Below, piece after piece: positions 46,280 to 56,914 of a stretch of DNA of 64,000 bases (its first letter is position 1; the number at the start of each line of letters is the position of its first letter). Location: assembly GCA_932526585.2 (NCBI GenBank), contig OW052249.1, positions 5,087,001 through 5,151,000 on the forward strand, given 5' to 3'. Made by a program: the position numbers and the translations under genes. The notes under the pieces were generated by a model. That model made no database searches, was not told the DNA's origin, and saw nothing but the letters and a program-made list of their open reading frames with translations. The DNA comes from Philonthus cognatus. Lineage: Eukaryota > Arthropoda > Insecta > Coleoptera > Staphylinidae.

Positions 46280-46435
46280 TCGTCCACTCCCAGACTAAGC
46301 ATGAAGTAAAATTTCGAGTTTAGAAAAGCCCCGCGTAGAAAATTTTTTGAGGGTCGCGCAGCGACCCGAGACAAATTTTCACGGGGCTTTTCTAAACTCG
46401 AAATTTTACTTCATGCGCCACGCGTATAAAACAGT
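46280..46435 (-). repeat. Hairpin module
   Basis: A standard module (CCACTCCCAGACTAAGCATG to GCGCCACGCGTATAAAACAG) with the common GTCGCGCAGCGAC apex. A TTTTTTGAGGG change replaces the usual TTTGTCGAGGG on one side. Confidence 0.85.
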
Positions 46436-46514
46436 GATTTAACGAGAAATTTAAAAACATACAAAACAAATTTTTCATGTTTATCCTTACGATTAATTTG
46501 TATTATTTTTGACG

Positions 46515-46735
46515 ATTCGAATCCTTTTGTAACTATTCGAATCCTTTTATAAATATTAGAATCCTTTTATGAGGATTCGAATCCTTTTATGAGGATTCGA
46601 ATACTTTTACGAGGATTCAAATCCTTTTATGAGGATTCGAATCCTTTTACGAGGATTCGAATCCTTTTATGAGGATTCGAATCCTTTCATGAGGATTCGA
46701 ATCCTTTTATGAGGATTCGAATCACCAGCATTTGG
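46515..46735. repeat. GGATTCGAATCC minisatellite, about ten units
   Basis: Units of about 20 bp, GGATTCGAATCCTTTTATGA, repeated with few changes inside the right end of hAT-like copy 5. The longest homogeneous run of this motif in the window. Confidence 0.9.
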
Positions 46736-47149
46736 ATTCAAATACGAATCCTTTTAAAAAAGTGTAACGAATCCGGATCACGAATTCAGTTTAACTAAAG
46801 TATTCGAATACCTCTTTTGAATCCTCTAAAAGGATTCGAATCCAGGATTCGAATCCTGAATGATTCGAATCCTGCCCAGCTCTGTTAAATATATAGTAAT
46901 TAAATTTGTAACAAATCTAACTACTATCTACTATCAACATGAAATTCACTGAATTTACTTAAAATTGGCTGCACTGACTACTGCTTTAAAGAAAATTAAT
47001 TATTTCAATACATTTTCTTAAAATATTAAGTCAAAGTTGAAATTATCCAATACATTCAATGGTTTTAGAAGCACAAGTAAAACATCAACGGATTAACAAT
47101 TTGATGCTTATGATTTCACCCAATTCGCATTTAAAACATTTTTCTTGGT

Positions 47150-47514
47150 TCTTCAAATAACATTTTCTTATAAAAATTCTCAAATTTAGTTTAAATTTCC
47201 GAAAATGTTAAGAATATTTTCTTTTTTAATTTATGTAACTCATTCAAATTTTAAATTATTTGAACAGAGCGCTATATTTTTCACAAATGTTCGACCAAAT
47301 AGATACAGAGAAATACAGGAAATATCAAACTTTCCGTTCTCGCTGAAACACCCTGTATCTATTTGGTCGAACAGTTGTAAAAAATATAACGCTCTGTTGA
47401 AAGAATACAAAATTTGGATAAGTTGCATAAATTAAAAATGAAAATATTTTAATTAATATTTTCGGAAATTTGAACTAAATTATAGAATTTTTATGAGAAA
47501 ATGTTATTTTAAGA
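47150..47514. repeat. 365-bp foldback sequence
   Basis: Imperfect inverted repeat with arms of about 150 bp (TTCTTCAAATAACATTTTCT against its complement; ACCAAATAGATACAG and CTGTATCTATTTGGT inside). The centre near 47300-47350 contains ACACCCTGTATC, like the ends of TIR elements. It may be two inverted copies of one short element. Confidence 0.72.
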
Positions 47515-47560
47515 AGTAGGAGTTTGAAATTTGAAAAACAAAACAACAAATGAATAAAAA

Positions 47561-48610
47561 TTAATAATGTGTTGGGCCTCCACGATTTCCCAAACACTCA
47601 TTAACACGTCGAGGCATGCTAGAAATCAGACTGTCAATATCGACTTGGGATATTTCATTCCAAACTTCGATAATTTGACCTCTAAGTTCCATTACAGTGT
47701 TAGCGGGGCGCTGTAAGTTACTTATTCTAACACCTATCATATCCCAAACATGTTCTATTGCCATTAGATCTGGAGAACGAGATGGCCAAGGTAACAAATT
47801 GATTTCGGCACTATCAAAAAACTGTCTTGTAATGGCCGCTGTGTGAGGTCGAGCATTATCTTGCTGAAAAATGGGGTTCTGCAAGCCATTTATATAGGGC
47901 ACTAACACTGGCCGTAAAATGCTGTCAATATACCGAATCGCGTTAAGACTTGCTTCTAAATAAACTAGAGGAGACCGACTACCATATGCTATCGCCCGCC
48001 AAACCATAACTCCCTGTGTAAGAAATTGTAAAATTCTGCGTTCACCGCGTCGACGTCTCACTCTTCTGCGACCATCATGAGCCCATAAACAGAACCGAGA
48101 CTCATCGCTGAAGATAATGTTATTCCATTCATGGGTCCAATGTTGTCTTTCCCTGCACCAATCAAGTCTTGCTCTGCGATGCTGCGGAGTAAGAGGTAGA
48201 CACAATTGTGGACGGTAGGATCTTATACCAAAACTGTGGATTCTTCTGTAAACAGTAGCCATGGATACTCTTTGGCCATTTAGAGCCAACCAGTCATTTC
48301 CCAATGCCCGCGACGTTGTAAATCTGTCCCTTAAAGTTGTAAGACGAAGAGCTCGATCTTCACGCTCAGTGGTGCTTCTTGGACGTCCTGATCCAAGTCT
48401 ACGTCGATTCTCCCCAGCTTCGGACCATCTAGACCAGCAGCGTACGATCAACGATACACTACGGCCTACCCTTTCAGCAATAGCACGAACCGAAAAACCC
48501 GCTTCTCGCATTCCAATAATGCGACCCCTTTCAAATTCACTTAGATGATGATATTGTGCACGCCGACGAACACGGGGCATCTTTTTATGTTTTACAAACT
48601 TAAACGTCAA
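47561..48610 (-). CDS. Tc1-like transposase, DD34E, intact frame
   Basis: 349 residues; an internal Met at residue 11 (MPRVRRR) may be the real start. The N-terminus has paired helix-turn-helix domains (LSEFERGRIIGMREAG; then VSMATVYRRIHSFG). The catalytic triad is D169 in FSDESRF, D251 in QQDNARPHTA and E286 in AIEHVWD, with 34 residues between the last two, the DD34E signature of Tc1 elements. It cuts and pastes its element at TA sites. Length fits a full Tc1 transposase. Minus-strand GC content is clearly higher than the neighbours. A terminal-repeat candidate lies on the right (about 48803-48835) but I cannot find the left partner. Confidence 0.9.
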   Translation of the reverse strand: MTFKFVKHKKMPRVRRRAQYHHLSEFERGRIIGMREAGFSVRAIAERVGRSVSLIVRCWSRWSEAGENRRRLGSGRPRSTTEREDRALRLTTLRDRFTTSRALGNDWLALNGQRVSMATVYRRIHSFGIRSYRPQLCLPLTPQHRRARLDWCRERQHWTHEWNNIIFSDESRFCLWAHDGRRRVRRRRGERRILQFLTQGVMVWRAIAYGSRSPLVYLEASLNAIRYIDSILRPVLVPYINGLQNPIFQQDNARPHTAAITRQFFDSAEINLLPWPSRSPDLMAIEHVWDMIGVRISNLQRPANTVMELRGQIIEVWNEISQVDIDSLISSMPRRVNECLGNRGGPTHY

Positions 48611-48944
48611 ACTACTCAGAGGCTACTTGGATATTAGTAGCAATTACATTAAAAAATCAGCAGCTCTTCATAATGGTGAAATCAAGGAAAAATACCATTA
48701 AATAGTAACCAAAACAATTGATTTTTTGATCATCGGTGCAGTTCATTTACATGATCAAATTCTGTAAATTTCATTAAAATCGTCCAATAAATACTTTGTG
48801 TTCTGATTTTTTTGAAAGGCAGTATATATACTGCGTTGTCGAACTAACTCGAAATTTAAAGCAAAAAAATTAATGCACTTTGATATCCTGTAATATAGAT
48901 TACATTTTCTGGCATCGTTGTTTTTATAAAAGCGCTAACTTTGG
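48611..48944 (-). other. 5' flank of the Tc1 transposase with a candidate terminal repeat
   Basis: Non-coding. On the minus strand, 48803-48835 reads TATACTGCCTTTCAAAAAAA then TCAGAACACAAAG, similar in style to Tc1 terminal repeats, next to TATA. No matching sequence is visible beyond 47515 on the other side. Confidence 0.45.
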
Positions 48945-49085
48945 AGCTCCCAACGAGTGTTTCCACTGCTTGATTAAGCATGAAGTAACATTTTTAGTTT
49001 AGAAAAGCCTAAACATTTGGTTATCAGGCTTTGCTAAATTCGAAATTTTACTTAATGCGCCACGCATAAAACACTAATATATTGT
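48945..49085 (+). repeat. Diverged solitary hairpin module
   Basis: CAACGAGTGTTTCCACTG, GATTAAGCATGAAGTAACAT and the mirrored CGAAATTTTACTTAATGCGC with a short loop (AAACATTTGGTTATCAGG). It stands alone, not within a CAGAGCTGGG element. Confidence 0.75.
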
Positions 49086-49316
49086 AAAGTTCAAAATATA
49101 CTGCACATGTTTCATTTTCTTTGCATTAAAAAAGCATTTGATTTATAGACGATTTGACACTGATTTGATTTTAAGAAAATATATTTATATAATGTTTGAA
49201 ACATACAAATTTGGTAAAAAATATTTTTATTATTTTTATCAATGCTACCTCATGTTTTTCACAAAACATTATGGAAATAATAATAAAAAAAATTATTAAA
49301 TAATAAATTTAGAATC

Positions 49317-49549
49317 TAACACAATAAAACACTTTTAATTTTGTTTGTATAACACAATTTATTTTTATGTGACTGCAGTTTCGGCAAATTCAGCTTGCCA
49401 TTATCAAACATGAAGTGTTTGATAATGGCAAGCTGAATTTGCCGAAACTGCAGTCACATAAAAATAAATTGTGTTATACAAACAAAGTTAAAAGTGTTTT
49501 ATTGTGTTAAATTAACATGTATAACGAAGTAGAAGCCTCCACAATTCAA
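49317..49549 (+). mobile_element. Penelope-type palindromic insertion
   Basis: Perfect 15-bp direct repeats AATAAATTTAGAATC at 49302-49316 and 49550-49564. The palindrome is centred near 49412 with arms from AACACAATAAAACACTTTT inwards; then a single-copy end with TATAACGAAGTAGAAGCCTC. A hammerhead-like string lies in each arm (plus strand 49420-49455). Confidence 0.8.
49420..49455 (+). ncRNA. Hammerhead-like motif, decayed
   Basis: Same motif as at 37803: TGATAA core remnant, stem II GGCAA..TTGCC, GAAA, ACTG/CAGT stem III, GTC. Mirrored at about 49374-49407. Confidence 0.45.
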
Positions 49550-49564
49550 AATAAATTTAGAATC

Positions 49565-50353
49565 CTTACGGCCGCAGAAATAGCAGAACATAAATTTACA
49601 ACACAATTAAATACCTTTCAAAAATCTAAAAATTAATTACACGGAGCTGAACCGAAAAAAATATTATTTTTTCAAGGACAAAATCAAATTTCACTTTTGT
49701 TTAAGTGAACCGGGCGGAAAATCGAAACGAAACAAATAACGGTTTAAAGCAATAATCTTAATAATCTAATCTAAATTAGAAATTCATGTATATAGATTAT
49801 ACATATTTGTTTTACTTTTCCTCTTTGTCGTTTACCTTTCATGAACGCACTAAATTAATTAAATATTTTTTTCACATGTATATTTTGATTTTTTCTGTTT
49901 TTATGCAATTGGTAATAATAATGCATTATCAATGCTAGGAAACCGAGTAAAATACGCGTGTTAAATTATCAATTCAGACAATGGAAGGAATCTTCTCATT
50001 GTTTTCCGACAATTAAAATTCTCTCGAGCGGAGGTTTTGTAAACAATCACGGACGCACGTCCAAAAGGTCGTGTGCCCAAGATAGAAAAAAATAGAACGG
50101 TGGAAATGCTTGTGGTTTATGAGCTTTATCGTCCTCGACTCTGTAATGCTTTTCTAAATATTTCTTTAATTGAACAACAAGAATAGTACAAATAGAATAT
50201 AAAATAAGCCATTAAATGTTTATAATAATAATAATAACTTCATTTGCCGAACAGAATACCAATTACAGGACAAAATTAAATACAAAATATGTGTTCACAA
50301 TGTTTAACAAATTATAGCATAAAATGATTAGCATTTAAACAATAGAAATATAA
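49565..50353. other. No gene seen
   Basis: AT-rich DNA with no convincing coding frame or repeat structure. Confidence 0.5.
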
Positions 50354-50514
50354 GTACCTATCAGAGCTTGGCAGGATTCGAATCATTCAGGATTCGATTC
50401 CCGGATTCGAATCCTTTTATAGGATTCAACAGAGGTATTCGAATACTTTAGTGAAAACGAATTCGTGATCCGGATTCGTTACATTCTTTTAAAAGGATTC
50501 GTATTCGAATCCAG

Positions 50515-50715
50515 ACGTAGATGATTCGAATCCTTATAAAAGGATTCGAACTCTTATAAAACGATTCGAATCCTTATAAAAGGATTCGAATTCTTATAAA
50601 AGGATTCGAATCCTTATAAAAGGATTCGAATTCTTACAAAAGGATTCGAATCCTTATAAAAGGAATCGAATCCTTATAAAAGCATTCGAATCCTAATACA
50701 CGGATTCAAATCCTC
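50515..50715. repeat. GGATTCGAATCC minisatellite
   Basis: About ten units, AGGATTCGAATCCTTATAAA with variants AATTC and CATTC, near the left end of copy 6. Confidence 0.9.
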
Positions 50716-50924
50716 CTAAATAATTCGAATCATCGCTATTCAGGCTGGGATTCGAATTCGATTAATTCAAATAGTTAAATATTCTAATATGAATATTTAA
50801 ATCACTAAATTATTCATATTTGAATATAAATATTGAAATTCTCGAATAATTCAAATATTTGTGAATGGATATTTGGTTACTTAACCATGAAAAATATCCA
50901 ACGTTAATAGTATATTTTTAACTT

Positions 50925-52350
50925 CACTTGAAATCAGTGTTCTATACGCGTGGCGCATGAAGTAAAATTTCGAGTTTAGAAAAGCCCCGTGAAAATTTGT
51001 CTCGGGTCGCTGCGCGACCCTCGACAAATTTTCTACGCGGGGCTTTTCTAAACTCGAAATTTTACTTCATGCTTAGTCTGGGAGTGGACAACACTGGTTC
51101 TTAGAAGTTTCAAATTGAAGGATCACTCTAGATTACTAAGTTTATTACCATTTTACAAAGGCTACAGCTCGAAGGACCAACCATGGTCTTCAGAGACCGA
51201 AAGACTGCAGGGAATCGAAGTTTTTTTACAAGAAAACAACGAATATCTGAAGGTTTACAGCATGGATAGGAAAGAAAACATCTAATTTTGAAAAAATATC
51301 GAAGTTGGGTTGGTTTTCAGTGCATTTTTAACTTCACTTTAAATCAGTGTTTTATACGCGTGGCGCATGAAGTAAAATTTCGAGTTTAGAAAAGCCCCGC
51401 GAAAATTTGTCTCGGGTCGCTGCGCGACCCTCGACAAATTTTCTACGCGGGGCTTTTCTAAACTCGAAATTTTACTTCATGCTTAGTCTGGGAGTGGACA
51501 ACACTCGTTTGAATTTTAAATTTAACTTTTTTTAAAAATCGACGTATGTAATATAATAAACCATTCATTGAAATCATAGAAAAAGATTCAAAATTTTAGT
51601 TAAAATTAACTTTTAGAGTTAACTTTTTAATTTGGTCGGCTCTTAATGGGTGAATATTCTATTCCTAAAAAAAACCGTGTTTATTTAATATTAAAGTTGC
51701 ATTTAATATAACAACAAACTGTGAATAAATCGACATAAATCTAGAAATATCGAAAATCTCGACATATAGAAAATCTTGACGGTCCACTCCCAGACTAAGC
51801 ATGAAGTAAAATTTCGAGTTTAGAAAAGCCCCGCGTAGAAAATTTGTCGAGGGTCGCGCAGCGACCCGAGACAAATTTTCACGGGGCTTTTCTAAACTCG
51901 AAATTTTACTTCATGCGCCACGCGTATAAAACACTGATTTAAAGTGAAGTTAAAAACGCACTGAAAATCAACCCAACTTCTATATTTTTTCAAAATTGGA
52001 TGTTTTCTTTCCTATCCATGCTGTAAACCTTAAGATATTCGTTGTTTTCTTGTAAATAAACTTCGATTCCCTGTAGTCCTTCGGTCTCCGAAGACCATGA
52101 TTGGTCCTTCGAGCTGTAGCCTTTGTAAAATGGTAATAAACTTAGTAATCTAGAGTGATCCTTTAATTTGAAACTTCTAAGAACGAGTGTTGTCCACTCC
52201 CAGACTAAGCATGAAGTAAAATTTCGAGTTTAGAAAAGCCCCGCGTAGAAAATTTGTCGAGGGTCGCGCAGCGACCCGAGACAAATTTTCACGGGGCTTT
52301 TCTAAACTCGAAATTTTACTTCATGCGCCACGCGTATAAAACACAGATTT
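50925..52350. repeat. Kilobase inverted repeat of hairpin modules
   Basis: Plus-orientation modules at about 50940-51095 and 51355-51510; inverted modules at about 51785-51940 and 52195-52350. The linker with CGAAGGACCAACCATGG and its inverse sits within each pair. Palindromes occur at three scales: the small linker hairpin, the 125-bp module and the whole interior. Confidence 0.88.
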
Positions 52351-53536
52351 AAAATAAAGTTCAATAACACATAGATCATCATTAATTAAAATCATTATAT
52401 AATCAGATATTTAGTCGGTAAATGAACATTTTGATTAATAGAAACTGATGGAATAAAATATTACTGGTTGCCAATAATAGATTAAAATTTATTTTTAAAG
52501 GATTTGTATCCGTGATTCAAAAATGAGGATTCGAATCTTTGATTCGAATCATATTTTTCACTTACGAATCCTTTATTCGAGTATTCGTGATTCGAATCAT
52601 ATTAGGTGATTCGGATTCGTGATTCGAATCTCGTTTTTGAGGATTCATCCCAGCTCTGGTACCTATACAGGGTGTCCGGATTTCGACAGAATGTATGGTC
52701 ATTCTCGGTTATTTTTAATCGCGGTTATTTGAAAAGACAAAGAGTCGGTTAAAGTAACACAAAGTTGCGTATTTTAGTGCCCAGTACTAATCTAAAAACA
52801 AATTTAAAATATCTGATCTCATTTCTAAGATATTGTCAAACAACGGATTTTTTTAAATTTCGTTTTTATTTTTTTATTCAAAAACTATTGAATCTAGTAA
52901 TCCAGTAATAATCTAAAAACAAATTTAAAATATCCGATCTCATTTCTGAGATATTGTCAAAAAACGGATTTTTTTGAAATTTCGTTTATATTTTTTTATT
53001 AAAAAAACTATTGAATCTAACAACTTTGACATTATACAGACACTTTTTAATGAGAAATCTAGTAGCGTATTTTATTTTAAGATAACTAAACATTTACCCG
53101 GGGACCATAGCTAACTGCTGTCTTTCTTATGGGCCCATTTTGGATTTTCATGTTAATTGAAAGATTTTTTTTTAATTCAGTGATGTATCACACTTATAAT
53201 TTATTGTACATTTGATGTGTACAATTTTAATATTTTGTTTGTTGTAAAGAGTGCCTTGGAAATAATTGAGTAGCTCACTCACTTGACAACTCCTAGGACC
53301 CACAATTTGTTTACATATCAACCTTGATACCAGCTCATTCCTTGCTGTACTGTACTGTTTGTTTATTAACGAAATACTGATAACAGTTATGCATTAGTGT
53401 TACTCATAACTATAAAAAGCTACATATTTAAAAAATGAGTAATACAATATTTAAAGAATTGATGTTTCTTATCATAAAAGATTCGCAACGTGTATCCAGG
53501 AATTAGACACAAAGTCAAAAATGGTTTACAATCATT

Positions 53537-53669
53537 CAATGCCGTAGCCAGGGGAGGATATGGGGGTTCAGACCCCCCCCCCCCCCTCCTGATTTTTAAA
53601 TCGCTAAATTTTTGTATGCAAAAGTGGCCCCAAAAGAGCGAAAACATTTTTTTTCTGGCTACGGCCTTG
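53537..53669. mobile_element. 133-bp MITE, hAT-type target duplication
   Basis: TIR CAATGCCGTAGCCAG at the left and CTGGCTACGGCCTTG at the right, one mismatch. Perfect 8-bp duplication CAATCATT (53529-53536, 53670-53677). It contains a run of 13-14 C at about 53574-53587. Non-coding. Confidence 0.82.
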
Positions 53670-53903
53670 CAATCATTCACCAAAATTTGTCTAAATTGGC
53701 TATAACCTAATTCTGACGGTATGGGGACACTTTTTCCACTCTACTTTCTCCAATCCGAATATTCCACTCCTTTTTTTCCACCAATCATATTATCCACTAA
53801 TGTATTATTCCACCAATCATTTTATCCATTAATATATTATTCCACTATAAATATATTATTTCACTTCTTTTAAGACATTTTATTTTACAAGGATTTACAC
53901 GGA

Positions 53904-55733
53904 TTAAAATTGAATGTTGTGCCCTACTGCGCGGAGGTACTCTGCTATCTCATCAGCTTCCTTTCGTACTTCGTAGTCCCTAACTATATTACATATCCTC
54001 TCTTCTGTCTTTACTCGCGCCAAATTTTCCGACCTTTTAATTTTACGCCCCAAATGCAGTTCGCGAAACATTGTTTCGGTGTCGCCTTGTTCTTTCTGTA
54101 TCTCCAGGAGAAACGCATAGAGACTGGGATGGTCTTTGCCGACTACAACTGCAAATCTGTGATGCCATCCTTCTGACATGTTATTTGTTCGTGATGAGTT
54201 AGTCATCACAGCCTCATACACGTTCCAGAGCGCTGGAGGATACCTCGGCTGCGTGGCACGACGTCTCCCCCTAGCCGGTTTGCCTCTTACATAATTATTT
54301 TCGAAGTAATCGATGATTTCAGAAAATTCTTCTGGTGCCGATTCTGAAAATATGTCGAACGCCTCCCCAACATCCTCAACTGGAACGAAACTAGTCGCAC
54401 ACTTCATCTGCGCTGCCTCTTTGATCGATCGGTCATCCGGATTGTTGTAAGCCTGTTGCAGTCCTTCTGCTTGTATGCGACGGAATATTGACTGTTTCAG
54501 GTGAAAAAAGCAAGCTTTCACAGTTGCATTGGCGTGCATTGTCTGGGCTGCGTTGATGATAGCCATCTCAAAATCCGTCATTACAACAGTGGCAGATATG
54601 ACGTACCCATGCCTGTCACATTCGTCTCGAATAACTTCAAAAACCTAATTGTTTGATTTGAGTTATGTGGAGTATTTAATCACAATGAAAAAACTGTTTT
54701 TATTCCTTACTTCACTTTTATTTTTATGTGTTAGATGTACATTTCGAGTGCTAAGCACTCAATGAGTGCTTAGCACTCGAAATGTACATCTAACACATAC
54801 AAATAAAAGTGAAGTAAGGAATAAAAACAGTTTTTTCATTCAAAAACCTAGTTAAATATTTGTTATTACTCACAAATACAACCTTAAAGTTAACTTTAAG
54901 TTTAACTATTAGACCTTCTCATATGCCATCTGTGCCTTATTTTCCATGAGCGCGTACGCGACAGGCAGAGCCACCCTCTTCTCAACTCCGTTAACAATTA
55001 GGACAAAATATCCGAGAACAGCAAAGAGCTGGAAAAATATAGCTGGGACGACTTTGAACGTCCCGTCGACGTACCACGTTGTGCTTCTGGCCAGTCGTCG
55101 CAAATTTTCCTTGGTGGCCCAGATCATCACTCTTCCAACAGATTCATCCACGTCGGCATCATCCCGCGAGTCGTAGATGAGGAACGTCTCTCCACCGAGT
55201 GTTGATTTATATGTGGCTGGCACGTCGCCCAGTTCCTCTAGAGTGGTGGGGTTCGTTGGCATGTCTTTCAGCCTTCTCCGCTGGATAGCTTTCGTCAGAT
55301 TTTGTCTCTCGGGAAGCTGTGCAAGAACGCCTGAACGCACATGTTGTAGTTCGGTCCGCAACAGCTGAGCCGGGGGAGCTTCTGGATGAGCTTCGGCACG
55401 TCGCTTCATAGTACCCCTTATTCGCATAGCTTCCACAGCCTCTACGTTAGGGGCATGATTTTCATGTGGAGATTCGTTTGGGCCTCTCACAACTTCAACA
55501 ACCTGTATTCAACCCGCCACATTAGAATCTTGTTCTAAATTGAGAACAAAATTGTTCTTACCTGCCCGTGAGTCAACTGCGACCGCGTAACAGCTCGAGC
55601 TAGGACTTACATTTCCAGAAACCCTTCTATTTTTTTCATCCGTTTTTGTGTACAGGTAACCGTCAATATGTAGCGCAGGATTTTTAGTCACACCCACAAT
55701 TAATTCCACAATCATTTTGAATCCCACGTCCAA
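53904..55733 (-). CDS. MULE transposase with N-terminal FLYWCH-type finger, spliced
   Basis: Exons on the minus strand: about 55733-55562, 55502-54915 and 54644-53904. Introns have GT-AG ends; the first is 59 bp. Exon 1 codes for a FLYWCH-like zinc finger (DGYLYTKTDEKNRRV, WKCKS, ARAVTRSQL) but those pieces fall in three frames, so the finger is damaged. Exon 2 continues with VVEVVRGPNESPHENHAPN and has STTWYVDGTFKVVP, the first catalytic Asp. Exon 3 has VVMTDFEMAI, the second Asp, then ACFFHL, and NNMSEGWHHRF, the likely catalytic Glu. The DDE-type core is otherwise open. The protein excises and inserts the MULE. Its C-terminus matches the relic at 35746. Confidence 0.85.
54648..54838. mobile_element. 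Palindromic insertion in the MULE intron
   Basis: Perfect 12-bp direct repeats TTCAAAAACCTA at 54636-54647 and 54839-54850. Palindrome of about 150 bp with arms GGAATAAAAACAG..CTAACACAT and centre GCACTCAATGAGTGC. One copy of the duplication keeps the splice acceptor, so the MULE coding sequence is undisturbed. Structure fits the Penelope-type inserts, though I see no hammerhead core here. Confidence 0.7.
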
Positions 55734-56914
55734 TCAGAATCACAACCCGAAATTTTCACAACCCGACCGAAATTGTCAGCCGAAATGTCAAAACGCTATG
55801 ACAAGGCGATATGAAGTTGGCTTTGACATCGAAATATTTTAAAGCAAACGTTGGAAAAAAGTTAATGGAAAAAAGAATGAATGGAAAAACCATTCAGTGG
55901 AAAAAAGAACAAGTGGATAAAAAACTCAGTGGAAAAAATGGATTGGAAAAAGTGGGGTGGAATCAATTCTGACACATAGATGCATTTAAAATGAAATTCA
56001 TCCTTTCCTGTGTGAAAAATAATAAACTTTTAACGTTGCTTTTGATTTAAACACGACACATTTGTTACTTTATGTTATGCGTAATAATCTTTACATATTA
56101 TTATTATTATTGCAAAACATTGACAGTTTTAAATTAATTGTAACTGCTAAAATTAAATGACTACTGTCAAGATTTTGTTGATTAATAGATATGACTTAAT
56201 TGTTTTCATGACACTCTTTACAAAATAGAAAATATTGTAATTTTAAATATTAAATCTAAAATAAACTATAAGTGTGGTGCATCACTGAGTTCAGAAATAT
56301 ATACTCTTTCAAAAAACATGAAAATCCAAAATAGCGCCCATAATGAAAACAAAAGTTGGCTATAGTTCCCGGGTAAATGTTATAGTTATCTTAAAATAAG
56401 GTATGCTACTAAATTCCTCATTGAAAAGTGCCTCTATAATGTCAAAGTTATAAATGCCTAGATTCAATAGATTTTGAATACAAGATTAAAAACGAAATTT
56501 AAAACAAATAGTTAGTGACATCTCGAAAGAAAAAGAATATATTTCAAATTTGTTTTAAGATTATTGGTAGGCCCTAAAATACGCAACTTTGCCCTAATTT
56601 AACCGACTCTCTATCTCTTCAAATAACGAAGGTCTCCATAGATTTTGTCAAATTCCGGACACCCTGTATACAGGGTCAATTTTTTTTCAGGTATTCTATG
56701 GAATCTTGGAAACTACTAGTGCAGTTTTACGAGCTAAATAAAAAAACACTTGTAAAATTTTAGAAAAAGTCAGGGGTAACTAGACATTTTGAAAAATGTG
56801 AAAAGGGTCAATTTTATAAAATCGATTTTCCTCAGTTATTAAAAGAAATAGAAAAAAACTGTAAATGGCAAAGTTTCAGAAAATTTTACACTAAATAATA
56901 ACATTTTAAATACT

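Larger units (their letters stand above)
38405..46884 (-). mobile_element. hAT-like composite element, copy 5, expanded by nested insertions
   Basis: CAGAGCTGGG at 38405 and CCCAGCTCTG ending at 46884, with the perfect 8-bp duplication TTAAATAT (38397-38404, 46885-46892). At 8.5 kb it is the largest copy. It contains a hairpin module at about 38755-38905, a Penelope-like element, half of a long-TIR element, a 153-bp duplication, a broken module at about 42280-42400, an ATGTCAAAA-rich tract split by a LINE, a module at 46280-46435 and a GGATTCGAATCC array. Whether all inserts arrived after the element cannot be told. Confidence 0.82.
50362..52658 (+). mobile_element. hAT-like non-autonomous element, copy 6, uninterrupted
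   Basis: Left end CAGAGCTTGG (one change), right end CCCAGCTCTG, perfect 8-bp duplication GTACCTAT (50354-50361, 52659-52666). The clearest copy of the family: TIR, GGATTCGAATCC array, two hairpin modules with their linker (period 410 bp) in one orientation, about 270 bp of single-copy DNA, the same two modules inverted, and the other end. The internal inverted repeats span about 1.4 kb. No coding capacity. Confidence 0.92.
53718..55964 (-). mobile_element. MULE transposon with a 9-bp target duplication
   Basis: Perfect 9-bp direct repeats AATTCTGAC at 53709-53717 and 55965-55973, the Mutator signature. Ends carry iterated TTTTCCACT/ATTCCACT (left 53729-53865) and the inverse (right about 55853-55960). 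The outermost bases match only loosely (CACTTTTTCCA is shared). It encodes one spliced transposase gene on the minus strand. Total length 2247 bp, including a palindromic insertion in an intron. Confidence 0.88.
52668..56666. mobile_element. TA-flanked long-TIR element, non-autonomous (Tc1/mariner-like ends)
   Basis: Termini CAGGGTGTCCGGA and TCCGGACACCCTG, each beside TA (52666-52667, 56667-56668). Inverted repeats extend about 400-550 bp inward (GAGTCGGTTAAA, GTGTGATACATCACTGA and complements). The left arm has an internal duplication near 52800-52990. No transposase of its own; the interior holds a MITE (53537-53669) and a MULE (53718-55964). TA duplication suggests Tc1/mariner-type transposition but does not prove it. 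Confidence 0.78.

Noticed and set aside
46515..46735. Regular short repeats suggesting a CRISPR array
   Set aside because: Units are head-to-tail with almost no spacer diversity, the core is a palindromic 12-mer, and the setting is a eukaryotic transposon end.
53490..53705. Small frame with a run of Pro/Gly codons
   Set aside because: It overlaps a 133-bp MITE with a poly-C tract; the frame is a by-product.
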